The notes under the pieces were generated by a model. It saw only the letters and a list, made by a program, of their open reading frames with translations, did not search any database and was not told the origin of the DNA. This document shows positions 56,801-64,000 of a DNA stretch of 64,000 nucleotides, piece by piece (position 1 is the first letter of the stretch; every line of letters starts with the position of its first letter). Location of the stretch: assembly GCA_031264185.1 (NCBI GenBank), contig JAISEL010000080.1, positions 1-64,000 of the forward strand, read 5' to 3'. This stretch comes from Deltaproteobacteria bacterium. GTDB taxonomy: Bacteria; Desulfobacterota; Desulfarculia; Adiutricales; Adiutricaceae. The position numbers were made by a program, and so were the translations under genes.

Positions 56801-57228
56801 GGCGTCAGAATCTCCGGAAGTAAGCCGTATTTCAGCGGTCCGAAGAAGGCTGACTGGGTGCCCATGAAGAAAAGCATGACCAGTAAAGGATAGATCTGAC
56901 CGGTCAGGAAAAAATAACCGGCCAGGAGGATGCAGACCAGCTCAAAAATTTTGGTCAGCTTGACCAGGGTCGATTTGCGGTAACGATCGGCCAGTTCTCC
57001 GGCCAGAGAAGAGAAGAGAAAAAAAGGTATGATTAAAAGGCTCATGGCCAGGCTGCCTAAAATGCTTTTGGCCTCACTGGTTAAGCTGCCGGTCTCCAGG
57101 CCCAGAGTCCCGAAAGCCAGGCCGGCAATGAGAGCCTGGCGAAAACAATTGTCATTAAAGGCCCCCAAAGACATGGTGCCGAATAGGGGCCAGAAGGCCG
57201 GTTTGGTCAGAATAGGCCGGAAAGTCAT
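53806..57228 (-). CDS. aas: LplT-PlsC-AAS fusion, lysophospholipid remodelling enzyme
   Basis: This 1140-residue protein joins three functions for recycling lysophospholipids. Residues about 1-420 are an LplT-like MFS flippase (AFNDNCFRQALIAGLA near the start). Residues about 430-640 are a PlsC acyltransferase with the HX4D motif in NHTSFFD and FPEGRM. Residues about 660-1140 are an acyl-ACP/CoA ligase (AMP-binding) with FTSGSEDHPKGVALSH and EGYGVTEASP. In E. coli LplT and Aas (acyltransferase plus ligase) are separate. An upstream in-frame start at 57255 is possible, but GGAGAGAG before ATG 57228 favours the latter. Confidence 0.92.
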   Translation of the reverse strand: MTFRPILTKPAFWPLFGTMSLGAFNDNCFRQALIAGLAFGTLGLETGSLTSEAKSILGSLAMSLLIIPFFLFSSLAGELADRYRKSTLVKLTKIFELVCILLAGYFFLTGQIYPLLVMLFFMGTQSAFFGPLKYGLLPEILTPKELLAGNGLVSGSTFIAIILGTMAGSFAVTQTGGLAILLPITLVLAAALGVYLAFKQPTSELGDSFLKIDPLIWRSTYAIIKSVRDQRKIWLSILAISWFWSMGSIILTQLPVLTNTVMGATPAVNTFMVTMFAVGVAVGSLLVQTLNQGRITAVLVPITSVFLTLFMALLAWSSAALPLAEPGQVTLTVFLTKWPYVRLALCALAVSVAGGLFVVPLNALIQHSAKSNQRARVIAANNIINSIFIVTGSLLVMLMIKLNMSIAQVFMMVTVSALIVTVMTLLFLPESTLITMARFIMWAIYRPKIKGLENFDALGDKKIILTPNHTSFFDVALLVAYIPRRLTFAIDTNWSKVWWVKIFTSFFETIPINPGSPMSTRDLINAVTDGQTLVIFPEGRMTTTDSVMKIHEGPGLIAAKCRMPIMPIIFEGPQYSWFGRLRKIFRNRPRRFDVSMTIFPARVLGYDLRPGERKQAFRKRLAEEIYETLVQAKFQAQDYRQNLWKALLTAAKNFGPKRLIIEDLNRKPVSYGTLIKMSRIIGRFLAKKTGPKEKVGVLLPNTVPLTAVIFGLWAGGRVPVILNYTQGRGHLKSAIETAEVKTLVTSSKFLKATTHNWLLEEMKLQFVILEDLKPSLWDKITGLLWSGQPAPADTPATVVFTSGSEDHPKGVALSHQNLLANILQAKSVVEVNIDDILFNSMPAFHAFGLNVGCILPLILGIRSFSYLSPLHVKIVPELIYDTKASIIIGSDTFASAWSRNAHSYDFHTAKFVLLGAEKVQPRTMEYYFHHLNLRLFEGYGVTEASPILAVGTPMRVRDGSVGRLLPGLEYRLKPVPGLASGGCLEVRGPNIMMGYIRATNPGVIAPLTDGWYNTGDIVEIDDDGFVWIKGRYKRFAKISGEMISLGAIEDIAAQLWPSEKTAVLSFPDEAKGEKLILISKSHSPDLSALRQAVRDKGLSELSCPKVYLTLPDIPLNPLGKIDLMKLTQTAEEALKRRIDN

Positions 57229-57496
57229 TCTCTCTCCTTCATGATAATATCCCAAAGATCCAATTAAGCCGGGTTATACGGCCATATTTTCGGCCGTAAC
57301 TATTTGCCCAAGGGAGGACAAAAAAACTCTATATTAATAATTTTTACAAAAAATGATTAATATAGAATTTAAAGAAAAAAATGGCACCTATTTCTGAACA
57401 TATCTGAAAAGTGTAATCAGATAACTTTAGACCGCAATAAACGCCCCCAGGCAGTCCGGTCGGGTTTATGGTCGGTTTATGGCCCAGGCCGAAAGG
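57229..57496. other. Intergenic region, nothing seen
   Basis: AT-rich promoter region for the aas fusion. I see no distinct signal. Confidence 0.5.
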
Positions 57497-58030
57497 TCAG
57501 CTGTTATCTTTTTTATCCTCCTCGTCAAAGACTATTTTGACCAGGTCCATAGCCTGATGACTGCGGAGAATATAAGTCGTGAAAAATTTTTCGCCGGGCA
57601 AATCGGCCAAGGATTCGGCCAGTTGGCGAGCCTGTTTTTCCACCACCCCGGCCGGTGTCTGGCGGTTGGGTCTCAGTGAGTTCATTTCCAGACAAAGGGC
57701 TAAAGGCAGATCCAAAATGACAGCCACCGCCGGGCAATGGGCTTTTTGGGCCATTTGGATAAGGGACAGGCGGGCTTTTTTGTGAACCGAGGTGGCGTCA
57801 ATGACCGTCAGTTTTCGGTGTTTCAGCCTTTTTCTGGCCAGGTAATAAAGACAGCTGAAGGCGTCGCGGCTGACCGACTGATCGGCTTCGTCATCGGATA
57901 CTAAGGCCCGGAAATGATCGGAACTTAAAATCTCAGTGGGCCGGAAATGCTGACGGGCGAAAGTGGATTTGCCGGATCCGGAAACACCCATCAGGCAGAC
58001 CAGGGAGAAACTGGGCAGTTTGATGATCAT
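57497..58030 (-). CDS. Stand-alone Pnkp-like polynucleotide kinase domain
   Basis: This 177-residue P-loop protein resembles the N-terminal kinase domain of bacterial Pnkp (5'-OH RNA/DNA kinase), which is normally fused to a phosphatase and a ligase-like domain. Walker A GVSGSGKSTFARQHF near residue 15, EILSSDHFRALVSDDEADQS near residue 35, LTVIDATSVHKKAR near residue 77 and VILDLPLALCLEMN-x-LRPNR near residue 105 match that domain. No phosphatase, ligase or Hen1 gene is beside it. ATG 58030 has AGGG five bases upstream; a GTG at 58036 is the alternative. A general P-loop kinase of other specificity remains possible. Confidence 0.7.
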   Translation of the reverse strand: MIIKLPSFSLVCLMGVSGSGKSTFARQHFRPTEILSSDHFRALVSDDEADQSVSRDAFSCLYYLARKRLKHRKLTVIDATSVHKKARLSLIQMAQKAHCPAVAVILDLPLALCLEMNSLRPNRQTPAGVVEKQARQLAESLADLPGEKFFTTYILRSHQAMDLVKIVFDEEDKKDNS

Positions 58031-58622
58031 AGACACCCTAAGTCCGCCCCTGAACTGTTGGCGGCCGGACTGTTAATGAATATTCAACGTTATCACAGTT
58101 TTTGCATAAATGTAACTGTTTTTTATTTAACGCCCGGAATTCAGTCTTCCGGCGGAGGCTCAGCCCGGAAATCCTGGCCGGAAGATGATTAGTTTCATTT
58201 GCGTGGATTATGTAGCTTTTCCAGGCCGGAAAAAGACAAATTTGAGGAAAAATTAAGGGCTGTGAAAGATAACATATCGTTTTTACATATTAATTTTATT
58301 AGCGCTCCTTGGCCTGTTAGTTGCTTGTCAAAGGCAGGGGGCTAATTTGAGGCCATAATCAAAATCAAAAAAAATGAAAATTAATTATAAACGACTATAG
58401 TCATAAGTTAAAAAAATATTAATAATATTGTATAATATAAATTTAATATATTTATTATATAAAAAAACAGAGAAATATAAAGATTTTGTCACAGTCGGCC
58501 AGCCGGCTCAAAAAGAGCCAAAAGCGGTCCAGACTGTAACCCCATCTCAGGCTGTTCAGGCGCGAGTGACCGTGGTGACTAAACGTCCGGAAAAAAGCCC
58601 GTAAGCGAAAAGTCAAACCGCT
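58031..58622. other. Spacer with a probable gene tail
   Basis: AT-rich DNA. At about 58468-58603 a plus-strand frame without a start codon reads YKDFVTVGQPAQKEP and later VTVVTKRPEKSP to a TAA. Its Pro/Ala/Val composition is coding-like, so it is probably the C-terminal tail of a lost gene. Confidence 0.4.
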
Positions 58623-60299
58623 ATGTCCAATCCTGCGTATGTTAAAGAAGAAAGCCTTAAGTTTCCTGGACATCCGCCAGCCTTGGCCGAAGTGGAATCG
58701 GCCGAGGCTGCCCAGGAAACCGGTCCGGCGGCTGTCTGTCCGGAAGCGGGAGAGCCTCTTATGGCCGTGTTTCCGGCCTTGGGCCAGCGTCTGGCTGAAA
58801 AAAACGGTCTGAACGGGGCTTGCGACTTACTTTTAAATTTCCTCAGGAAGGAGTACAGAACGATTCGGGCGGCGGTCTGCCTTCTGCATAAGGATTCCGG
58901 CCTGTTTATTTTCGGTCGCAGTATTGGATGCCTGTCCGAGGGGGAGGCCCCGGGGCCGGACTGTATAGGGCCGGACTTAACCGGCCGGGTCTTTCAGACT
59001 GGACAACCTGTTATAATTGGCAGCTCAGATTCTGAACCGGTATTTTTGAACCAGACCAAAACAGCGGGCGGTGAAACAGGCCAGGACAGAACGTTTGTCG
59101 GCGTTCCCATTGTCATGGGAGGCATGGTTCTGGGCAGTATAAGTTCTGAAGGCTTTTTTCCCGGCAAGTCGGCTCTGGCCCGGTACGTTGAGACTCTAAG
59201 ACTGATGGCTGACTTAATGGCTCCGGCTGCTAAACTTTATCTGGTGGAAAAAATTGACAAAGTTCAATGGGAGCGCCGGGTCCGGTCGCTGGCAGTTGAA
59301 CTGGGCCGCTTAAAAGAGCGGTACTGTCCAATCGGTCTGGTGGGTTCGTCTGAGGCCATCCAGGAGGTTTATTACCTGATTCAGAAAGTTGCCGCCCGGA
59401 AAACCACGGTCTTATTTTTGGGTGAGCCTGGGGTCGGCAAAGAAACGGCGGCCAATGCCCTTCATTATTACAGTAAGACTTCAGGACCATTTGTTACGTT
59501 TAATTGCTCAGGTTTGGCCGAAAGCCAGGCCGAAGGCGAACTTTTCGGTCACGAAAAAACTTCATTTAACGGGGCCGCCATTTGCAAAGGACTTTTAGAG
59601 ACAGCCGATGGTGGCACCGTCTTTTTTGACCACGTAGACCGGCTGCCTTTGGGTGTCCAGACCAAATTACTGAGAGTTCTTCAGGAACATTGCATTGAAA
59701 GGGTCGGAGGCAGCGCTTCCGTTAAGGTTGATATCCGGGTTATTGCGGCTGCTGACAGGGACTTGCGGGAAATGGTCCGGCTGGGACGGTTCTTGGAAGA
59801 TCTTTACTACCGGCTCAATGTCTTCCCAATTACGGTTCCGCCCCTTCGGGAAAGAGAAGATGACGTCATAGTCTTAGCCAAACATTTTCTGGCTCGCTTT
59901 GCCGAGGAAACAGGTCAGGCTATAACTGGGTTTGCCCCGACGACTGCAGAACTCCTGAAAGCCTGTCCCTGGCCAGGCAATGTCCGGGAACTGGAAAATG
60001 TCATCCGCAGAGCCGTCATCATGGCCCAGGGATCGGTCATAAGTCCCCACGATCTGCCGCTGTCGGTCAGTACGCCGGAATTTTTGAAAACCCAGAAGCC
60101 TGACAGTCTGGAAAACCGTTTAGCCGGGCTTGAGCGCCAGATGCTGACCGAAGCTTTGCGGATTAACCGCGGTAATATCTCAGCCGCCGCCAAAGAATTG
60201 GGTTTGACCAGACGCTCAATGAGCCTTAAGATGAAGAGGCTTAATCTTATTTACCGGGATTTTAGAACCCCCAGGCTTAAGGAATCAGGGCTGTCTTGA
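58623..60299 (+). CDS. GAF-AAA+ NtrC/NifA-type regulator with altered GAFTGA and Walker B
   Basis: This 558-residue protein has the layout of a sigma-54 activator: GAF sensor (about 60-205), AAA+ domain (about 235-460) and a Fis-type helix-turn-helix at the end (ISAAAKELGLTRRSMSLKMK). Walker A is G267-EPGVGK-E274. The GAFTGA loop that contacts sigma-54 is replaced by TSFNGA (313-318). Walker B ends D336-H337 instead of Asp-Glu. The arginine-finger region (GRFLEDLYYRLNVFPI) and PWPGNVRELENV are kept. A protein with these changes probably cannot remodel sigma-54 polymerase and may not hydrolyse ATP; it may be a sigma-54-independent regulator like TyrR, or decaying. The start has only a weak ribosome site. 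Confidence 0.88.
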   Translation: MSNPAYVKEESLKFPGHPPALAEVESAEAAQETGPAAVCPEAGEPLMAVFPALGQRLAEKNGLNGACDLLLNFLRKEYRTIRAAVCLLHKDSGLFIFGRSIGCLSEGEAPGPDCIGPDLTGRVFQTGQPVIIGSSDSEPVFLNQTKTAGGETGQDRTFVGVPIVMGGMVLGSISSEGFFPGKSALARYVETLRLMADLMAPAAKLYLVEKIDKVQWERRVRSLAVELGRLKERYCPIGLVGSSEAIQEVYYLIQKVAARKTTVLFLGEPGVGKETAANALHYYSKTSGPFVTFNCSGLAESQAEGELFGHEKTSFNGAAICKGLLETADGGTVFFDHVDRLPLGVQTKLLRVLQEHCIERVGGSASVKVDIRVIAAADRDLREMVRLGRFLEDLYYRLNVFPITVPPLREREDDVIVLAKHFLARFAEETGQAITGFAPTTAELLKACPWPGNVRELENVIRRAVIMAQGSVISPHDLPLSVSTPEFLKTQKPDSLENRLAGLERQMLTEALRINRGNISAAAKELGLTRRSMSLKMKRLNLIYRDFRTPRLKESGLS

Positions 60300-60834
60300 A
60301 GATGCCTTTATGTTCAATAGAATAGTTTTTAATATTGACACAGGCTCTATGTCCGGCAGGGTCGGTCTTTGGGTTTTATTTTGCGGTATCCGGCCTGAAG
60401 ATGAGGTTTCAGATGCTGAAATTAAGAATTTAACGGCTACTGGCATCTTGATATGGCCGGAGAAGGGATGCCGGGGATTGCTCAAGCAAACGGATTGCCC
60501 GGCACCTATGGATTCCTCATGAATAGACATACTCCGTGGGCGGGCAGAGCCGAAACGCTTTAGCGGTGTTTTTATGTATAATTCATACTCTTTTACGTTT
60601 AAACATGGAAAAATTTGGAAACCGAAATAAAGGCTATGGCAGTGTTTTCTGTTTTTTAATGGTAAATAGTTCGGAATAAAACATGATTGAATTATTTTTA
60701 AGAACAAAAAAGTCATGCAGTTAATTTTGATGATCGCTTCGTATCAACGCTTTTGACAATTTCTTAACTGATGAAACTTTGACCTTTGGTCTGGCGGGCT
60801 TATGACAGACGGTTAAGCCGCCGGAGGGATGACA
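60300..60834. other. Spacer with a doubtful short ORF
   Basis: A plus-strand frame at 60310-60522 reads MFNRIVFNIDTGSMSGRVGL and stops after 70 codons. The start slightly resembles an ASKHA kinase (butyrate/acetate-kinase type) phosphate loop, but nothing else supports it. The 143-codon minus-strand frame here looks accidental. Confidence 0.3.
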
Positions 60835-61147
60835 ATGGCTATTAAGCACGATGTTTTGATTGGGCAAGCTGAAGTTCGGGAAAGAATCCATGTTTCACGG
60901 CCAACTATTACCCCGGCGGATAATTTTGATACAAACAAGTCACCATAAGGTAAAATTAATAAAGAAATAGATTATCATAATAATCCGCCGAGGTAATATC
61001 TTTAGGTTAATGGCAAAAGGGATGTTTCCGCAGGGTATCAGGTTTGGCCGGCGGACCCTGTGGTCTCTCAACGCCGCTGAACAGTGGATGGCAGATTCGC
61101 AAAAGGAAGCTGACAAAGCTTACGAATCGCGCAAGCTGTCTAAATAA
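60835..61147 (+). pseudogene. AlpA-family DNA-binding regulator interrupted by a MITE
   Basis: From ATG 60835 (GGAGGG six bases upstream) the frame reads MAIKHDVLIGQAEVRERIHV then SRPTI. After the inserted element it resumes at 61001 with FRLMAKGMFPQGIRFGRRTL, then WSLNAAEQWMADSQKEA, to TAA at 61145-61147. Removing 91 bases (element plus one TA) joins the two parts in frame into a 73-residue protein. It matches AlpA/excisionase-like winged-helix proteins (S-R-x-T-I-F-R-L-M, then FP-x-x-I-R-F-G-R-R, then A-E-x-W). Such proteins regulate or excise prophages and integrative elements. No integrase is in the window. Confidence 0.85.
60908..60996. mobile_element. MITE-like element, copy 4 (89 bp), inserted in alpA
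   Basis: The left end is TTACCCCGGCGGATAATT; the right end is AATCCGCCGAGGTAA, its inverted copy with a few changes. TA is duplicated at 60906-60907 and 60997-60998. The insertion introduces a stop codon 11 codons downstream of the junction in the alpA frame. Confidence 0.9.
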
Positions 61148-62007
61148 CCGGCCCAAAACAGCCTCATAGCCCGGCGGCAGTCTAAATGAACGGCTTTATT
61201 AAATACCGCCCGGCTGCCGCCGGAGCCGTGAGCCGGTCGCTTTTCAATTAAATCCGGCTTAAAGCTATTTTCGTTTAATATTATGCTGGCCGTTGCCCCG
61301 AAGCTGTGGGGGATAATTTAATTTCTGCAGTCTTCCGGCTAGAGCGGAAAAACAGGCAAAGCGGAATAAATAGCCTCTGAACTATTCCCGAGAGAGACGA
61401 TCGCCCCCATGACAGATACTGAGGGTTTAAAGAACATCAACCGACCTGGCGGCTTAAGAATTGATCTTTCGGTTTTGGCCAAGCGGATTCCCCGGCCAGG
61501 AATTTCAGACTTTGTTTCCGGTTTAGCCTGAAAAGGCATACCAAGGTTCAGAGACAGACCTGGCTTATAAATATTGGTTTCTGACTGAGACTTAAAATTG
61601 CCTTTCCCTTTCAGGGGAGTCAGCCTTTAAAAGGCGAAGCTGACTGACTTTTCCGGTCTTGGAAAAATATTTCAATTTGCAGATAATTACAGTAAAAGCA
61701 GGTTGAAATCAGCGGCCGCGAAATCGGCAGAAAGCCTGAAGCCTTTAATTTCTTTAAAAACAAAAAGTCCCCCGAAATAATTTAACATGTCCTTGTTTAT
61801 ATCAATTTATATCTGAATCTGTTCCTGCTGTTTTTGGGGAAAGAAGTATTCTTTGCGGCCGGCTTACAAAAGCCCTCTTTTATGACGAAGCCAGTCTCGG
61901 TGTCTGCTTTTTCTTAGAAGCAGAGGGATATTTTAATCCGGTCCGGCTGTTTGCTATAATCAGGCCGGCGGGCCCGGCGAGGTCCGCCTGTCTGGAGGGA
62001 GGTCAAT
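61148..62007. other. Spacer, nothing firm
   Basis: No gene is convincing. A weak hairpin (GTCAGC around 61618 with GCTGAC around 61645) is followed by TGACTTTTCC and may be a terminator. GGAGGGAGG before 62008 is the ribosome site of the next gene. Confidence 0.45.
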
Positions 62008-62865
62008 ATGTCCGGCGCCTGTCCGGGGGAGGCTGTCTTAAAAAGCGGCTATATTATGCCTCGCCTGGGCCTGGGACTGTGGGGACCCAGAGAAGGGCCT
62101 GAGGCCCGGCGGGCCGTTCTGGCGGCCGTCGAAGCCGGCTACCGTCTTTTCGATACCGCCTCGGTTTACGAAAACGAAAAGTCAGTCGGTCTGGGCCTTA
62201 AAGAAAGCGGCCTGAAAAGAGCCGACTATTTTGTGACCGGGAAAGTCTGGAACGACTCTCAGGGCCCTGACGCTCCTAAAACGGCCCTTAAAAAAAGCCT
62301 GGCTAATCTGGGTTTAGATTATCTGGACCTTTACCTGATTCACTGGCCGGTGGCCTCTTCAGGCCCGCCGACCTGGCAGGCTTTAGAAAGCCTGAGAAAA
62401 GAAAATCTGGTCCGCTCCGTAGGTTTAGCCAATTACTCTCCCGAACAGCTTAAAAAACTTTATGAAGAGACCGGCCTTTGTCCCGATGTCTGGCAGACAG
62501 AACTGCATCCCTTCCGGCATCAGGTTCAGGCTGTCGAGCTGGCCGCTGAACTGGGTATTAAAATAATGGCGGCCTGTCCTTTGGCCCGGGGCCGCCTGCG
62601 GAAAAACCAGATCATCGGCCGTCTGGCCAGAAAATACCAAAAAACTCCGGCCCAGATTATCCTTCGTTGGGGCTGGCAAATGGGCTGGACTTTAATACCA
62701 AAATCAGTCCGGCCGGAGCGCATTAGGGAGAACGCCGGGATTTTTGATTTTTTCCTGGAGGAAAAGGATCTCTCGGCTATCAGCCGTCTCAATCAGGACC
62801 AAAGCGTTTTGAAACCGCCTTTTTTCTTTGACCGGGAAGGTTATGTTCTGGGCCATCAGACTTAA
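62008..62865 (+). CDS. Aldo/keto reductase
   Basis: This 285-residue NADPH-dependent oxidoreductase of the (beta/alpha)8 fold reduces aldehydes or ketones. The catalytic tetrad is complete: D49 and Y54 in FDTASVYENE, K79 in TGKVWND, and H112 in YLIHWP. Cofactor-binding residues near the end (LIPKSVRPERIRENAGIFDF) are typical of AKR3/AKR5-like enzymes such as 2,5-diketo-gluconate reductase. Substrate unknown. It stands alone, convergent with the ABC ATPase gene. Confidence 0.92.
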   Translation: MSGACPGEAVLKSGYIMPRLGLGLWGPREGPEARRAVLAAVEAGYRLFDTASVYENEKSVGLGLKESGLKRADYFVTGKVWNDSQGPDAPKTALKKSLANLGLDYLDLYLIHWPVASSGPPTWQALESLRKENLVRSVGLANYSPEQLKKLYEETGLCPDVWQTELHPFRHQVQAVELAAELGIKIMAACPLARGRLRKNQIIGRLARKYQKTPAQIILRWGWQMGWTLIPKSVRPERIRENAGIFDFFLEEKDLSAISRLNQDQSVLKPPFFFDREGYVLGHQT

Positions 62866-62888
62866 TTTAGCGGCTGATTTCCTTCCGG

Positions 62889-63692
62889 CTATTCTACATA
62901 GGCCAAATAGCGGCCTTTGGGGGTCTTTTCAATCTTAAAGGGCAAATCGTAGGCCAGAGTCAGATTGTCCGAAGTTAAGGTGCTTTCAATAGGCCCCTGG
63001 GTTACGGACCGGCCGCCTTTAATCAGTAAAACATGGCTGACGAAAGGCCCGATTTCCTGGATGGAGTGGGTGGTCAGGATCACGGTCGGGGCCTCGGGTC
63101 CGGTGGCCAGCCGGTTAACCAGGTTCAGAAACTGCTCCCGTCCGCCCATATCCAGATTAGAGATAGGTTCATCCAGAATTAAAAGCTTGGGCTTGGTCAT
63201 AGCCGCCCTGGCCAGAAGGGTTCTTTGTCTTTCCCCGGAAGACAGAAGACCGAAAGGCCGGTCAAAAATCTTAATTAAGCCGAATTCCTCGGCTACAATT
63301 TTGGCCTCCCGGATCATTTCCAAAGACGGCTCGACATAAAGCCCCAAAGAAGCCAGAGGCCCGGAGAGGATGGTGTCAAGTAAAGTGACGTGTCCGGGCA
63401 TGAGATCGGCTAAAGCCTGAGAAACCCAGCCTATCCGGCGCCTGAGCTGCCTTAAGTCCACCCGGCCCAGGAGATGGCCTAAGACAGTCACCCGGCCTTC
63501 TGTGGGCCAGATATAGCCGGTGGCCAGCCTTAAAATCAACGTTTTTCCGGCCCCGTTCTGGCCCAAAAGGGCCCAGTGCTGGCCAGGCCGGACGGACCAG
63601 CTGACGTCGTCTAAAAGTTTATTAGGTCCGCGGCGGAGTTCCACCCCGGCTAACTCCAGGATCTTCTCGGGGTCATATGGCGGTCTGGTCAT
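62889..63692 (-). CDS. Orphan ABC ATPase (ModF/YlmA-like)
   Basis: This 267-residue protein is a single ABC domain: Walker A GQNGAGKTLILRLATGY near residue 43, a Q-loop WVSQALAD near residue 90, signature LSSGERQRTLLARA near residue 148 and Walker B LLILDEPISNLD near residue 168, then TTHSIQEIGPFVSHVLL. No permease lies beside it. It resembles the ModF/YlmA-type ATPases, which lack dedicated membrane partners and whose role is unclear. Confidence 0.85.
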   Translation of the reverse strand: MTRPPYDPEKILELAGVELRRGPNKLLDDVSWSVRPGQHWALLGQNGAGKTLILRLATGYIWPTEGRVTVLGHLLGRVDLRQLRRRIGWVSQALADLMPGHVTLLDTILSGPLASLGLYVEPSLEMIREAKIVAEEFGLIKIFDRPFGLLSSGERQRTLLARAAMTKPKLLILDEPISNLDMGGREQFLNLVNRLATGPEAPTVILTTHSIQEIGPFVSHVLLIKGGRSVTQGPIESTLTSDNLTLAYDLPFKIEKTPKGRYLAYVE

Positions 63693-63819
63693 TTTTTTAA
63701 GTAGCTTTCAGGGTAAGGAAGTAAGAAATAAGCCCTTCCCAAAAAGGGCCGACTGGACTAAACTGGATCTTTCCCGGATAAAAAAGGATAAATATCCCCG
63801 GCCGGGCAGGACTAAAAAT

Positions 63820-64000
63820 ATGTTTGAACTTCGCAAGGCCCGGGTCGATGATATTCCGGATATTTATCTGCTGTTAAGGCTCCTGGCCCAGAAAGGCCTT
63901 TTGCTGCCCCGGAGCTACGCCAACCTTTACGAGATGGTCCAGACTCTTTTTGTGGCCAAACAGAAAGATAAGCCGGCAGTTCTGGCCGGCACGGCCTCTC
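63820..64000 (+). CDS. N-acetyltransferase (GNAT/ArgA-like), truncated by the window end
   Basis: The frame begins MFELRKARVDDIPDIYLLLR and continues through AQKGLLLPRSYANLYEMVQ to the last base without a stop. This is the N-terminus of a GNAT acetyltransferase of the short ArgA-like class (amino-acid N-acetyltransferase). The 3' part is outside the window, so catalytic motifs cannot be checked. Confidence 0.7.
   Translation, partial: MFELRKARVDDIPDIYLLLRLLAQKGLLLPRSYANLYEMVQTLFVAKQKDKPAVLAGTAS

Noticed and set aside
60285-60716. 143-codon minus-strand frame as a gene
   Set aside because: It overlaps the end of the AAA+ regulator, has no ribosome site and reads like non-coding sequence.

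Overview
The window looks like a chromosomal segment of an anaerobic, Gram-negative, Desulfobacterota-like (deltaproteobacterial) bacterium. The inference rests on HdrB/HdrC-type proteins beside an L-lactate permease, a 2x[4Fe-4S] ferredoxin with a CxxD first site, a NikK-NikL-NikM nickel-uptake set, a membrane pyrophosphatase, a TonB-dependent receptor and a LplT-PlsC-AAS fusion. Real genes are about half G+C. They are separated by many long, very AT-rich gaps, and by eye close to 30 percent of the window is non-coding. Several genes are broken: an acyl-CoA-dehydratase-activase-like ATPase, exbB, tonB, a second Rpn nuclease, an IS4 transposase, an AlpA regulator and a NERD-gene tail. This suggests a genome in decay, perhaps host-associated.

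Layout. 1-10.4 kb: an uptake operon (TonB-dependent receptor, periplasmic binding protein, radical SAM enzyme, broken activase, FecCD permease, ABC ATPase) followed by exbB and tonB pseudogenes. 10.5-13.9 kb: a molybdate/tungstate transporter in the order C-A-B, plus modD. 14-18.3 kb: an AT-rich accessory island with two Sel1/NERD-type genes and gene remnants, flanked by a short direct repeat. 18.7-23.7 kb: housekeeping genes dnaB, leuS, rplU, rpmA and a ferredoxin. 25-30.4 kb: small membrane proteins, a pyridoxal kinase-like gene, tlyA and hppA. 31.8-33.5 kb: an intact Rpn nuclease beside a truncated, stop-containing copy. 34.7-38.3 kb: a lipoprotein lytic transglycosylase with twelve LysM modules. 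39-43.6 kb: IS4 remnant, lactate permease, hdrB and hdrC. 44.6-49.6 kb: trmB-recD2-xth coupled by overlapping start/stop codons, then a Sel1 gene. 50.9-53.7 kb: a small Cys-repeat secreted protein and nikKLM. 53.8-60.3 kb: the aas fusion, a Pnkp-like kinase, and an AAA+ regulator of the NtrC/NifA type with altered catalytic motifs. 60.8-64 kb: an AlpA gene cut by a small transposon, an aldo-keto reductase, an ABC ATPase and the start of an acetyltransferase.

The most striking non-gene signal is a family of short elements (three complete copies of 89, 98 and 178 bp and one solo end). Their terminal inverted repeats begin TTACCCCGGCGGATAATT and each complete copy is flanked by a duplicated TA. 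One copy sits inside an alpA-like gene; removing the element plus one TA (91 bp) restores an uninterrupted 73-codon reading frame. The elements behave like MITEs of an IS630/Tc1-mariner-type transposase, which is not in this window.

The candidate for an undescribed system is the first operon. It combines outer-membrane uptake, a radical SAM protein and a low-potential electron-activase homologue, suggesting that an imported metal complex is chemically processed after uptake. In this strain the activase, ExbB and TonB parts have decayed.
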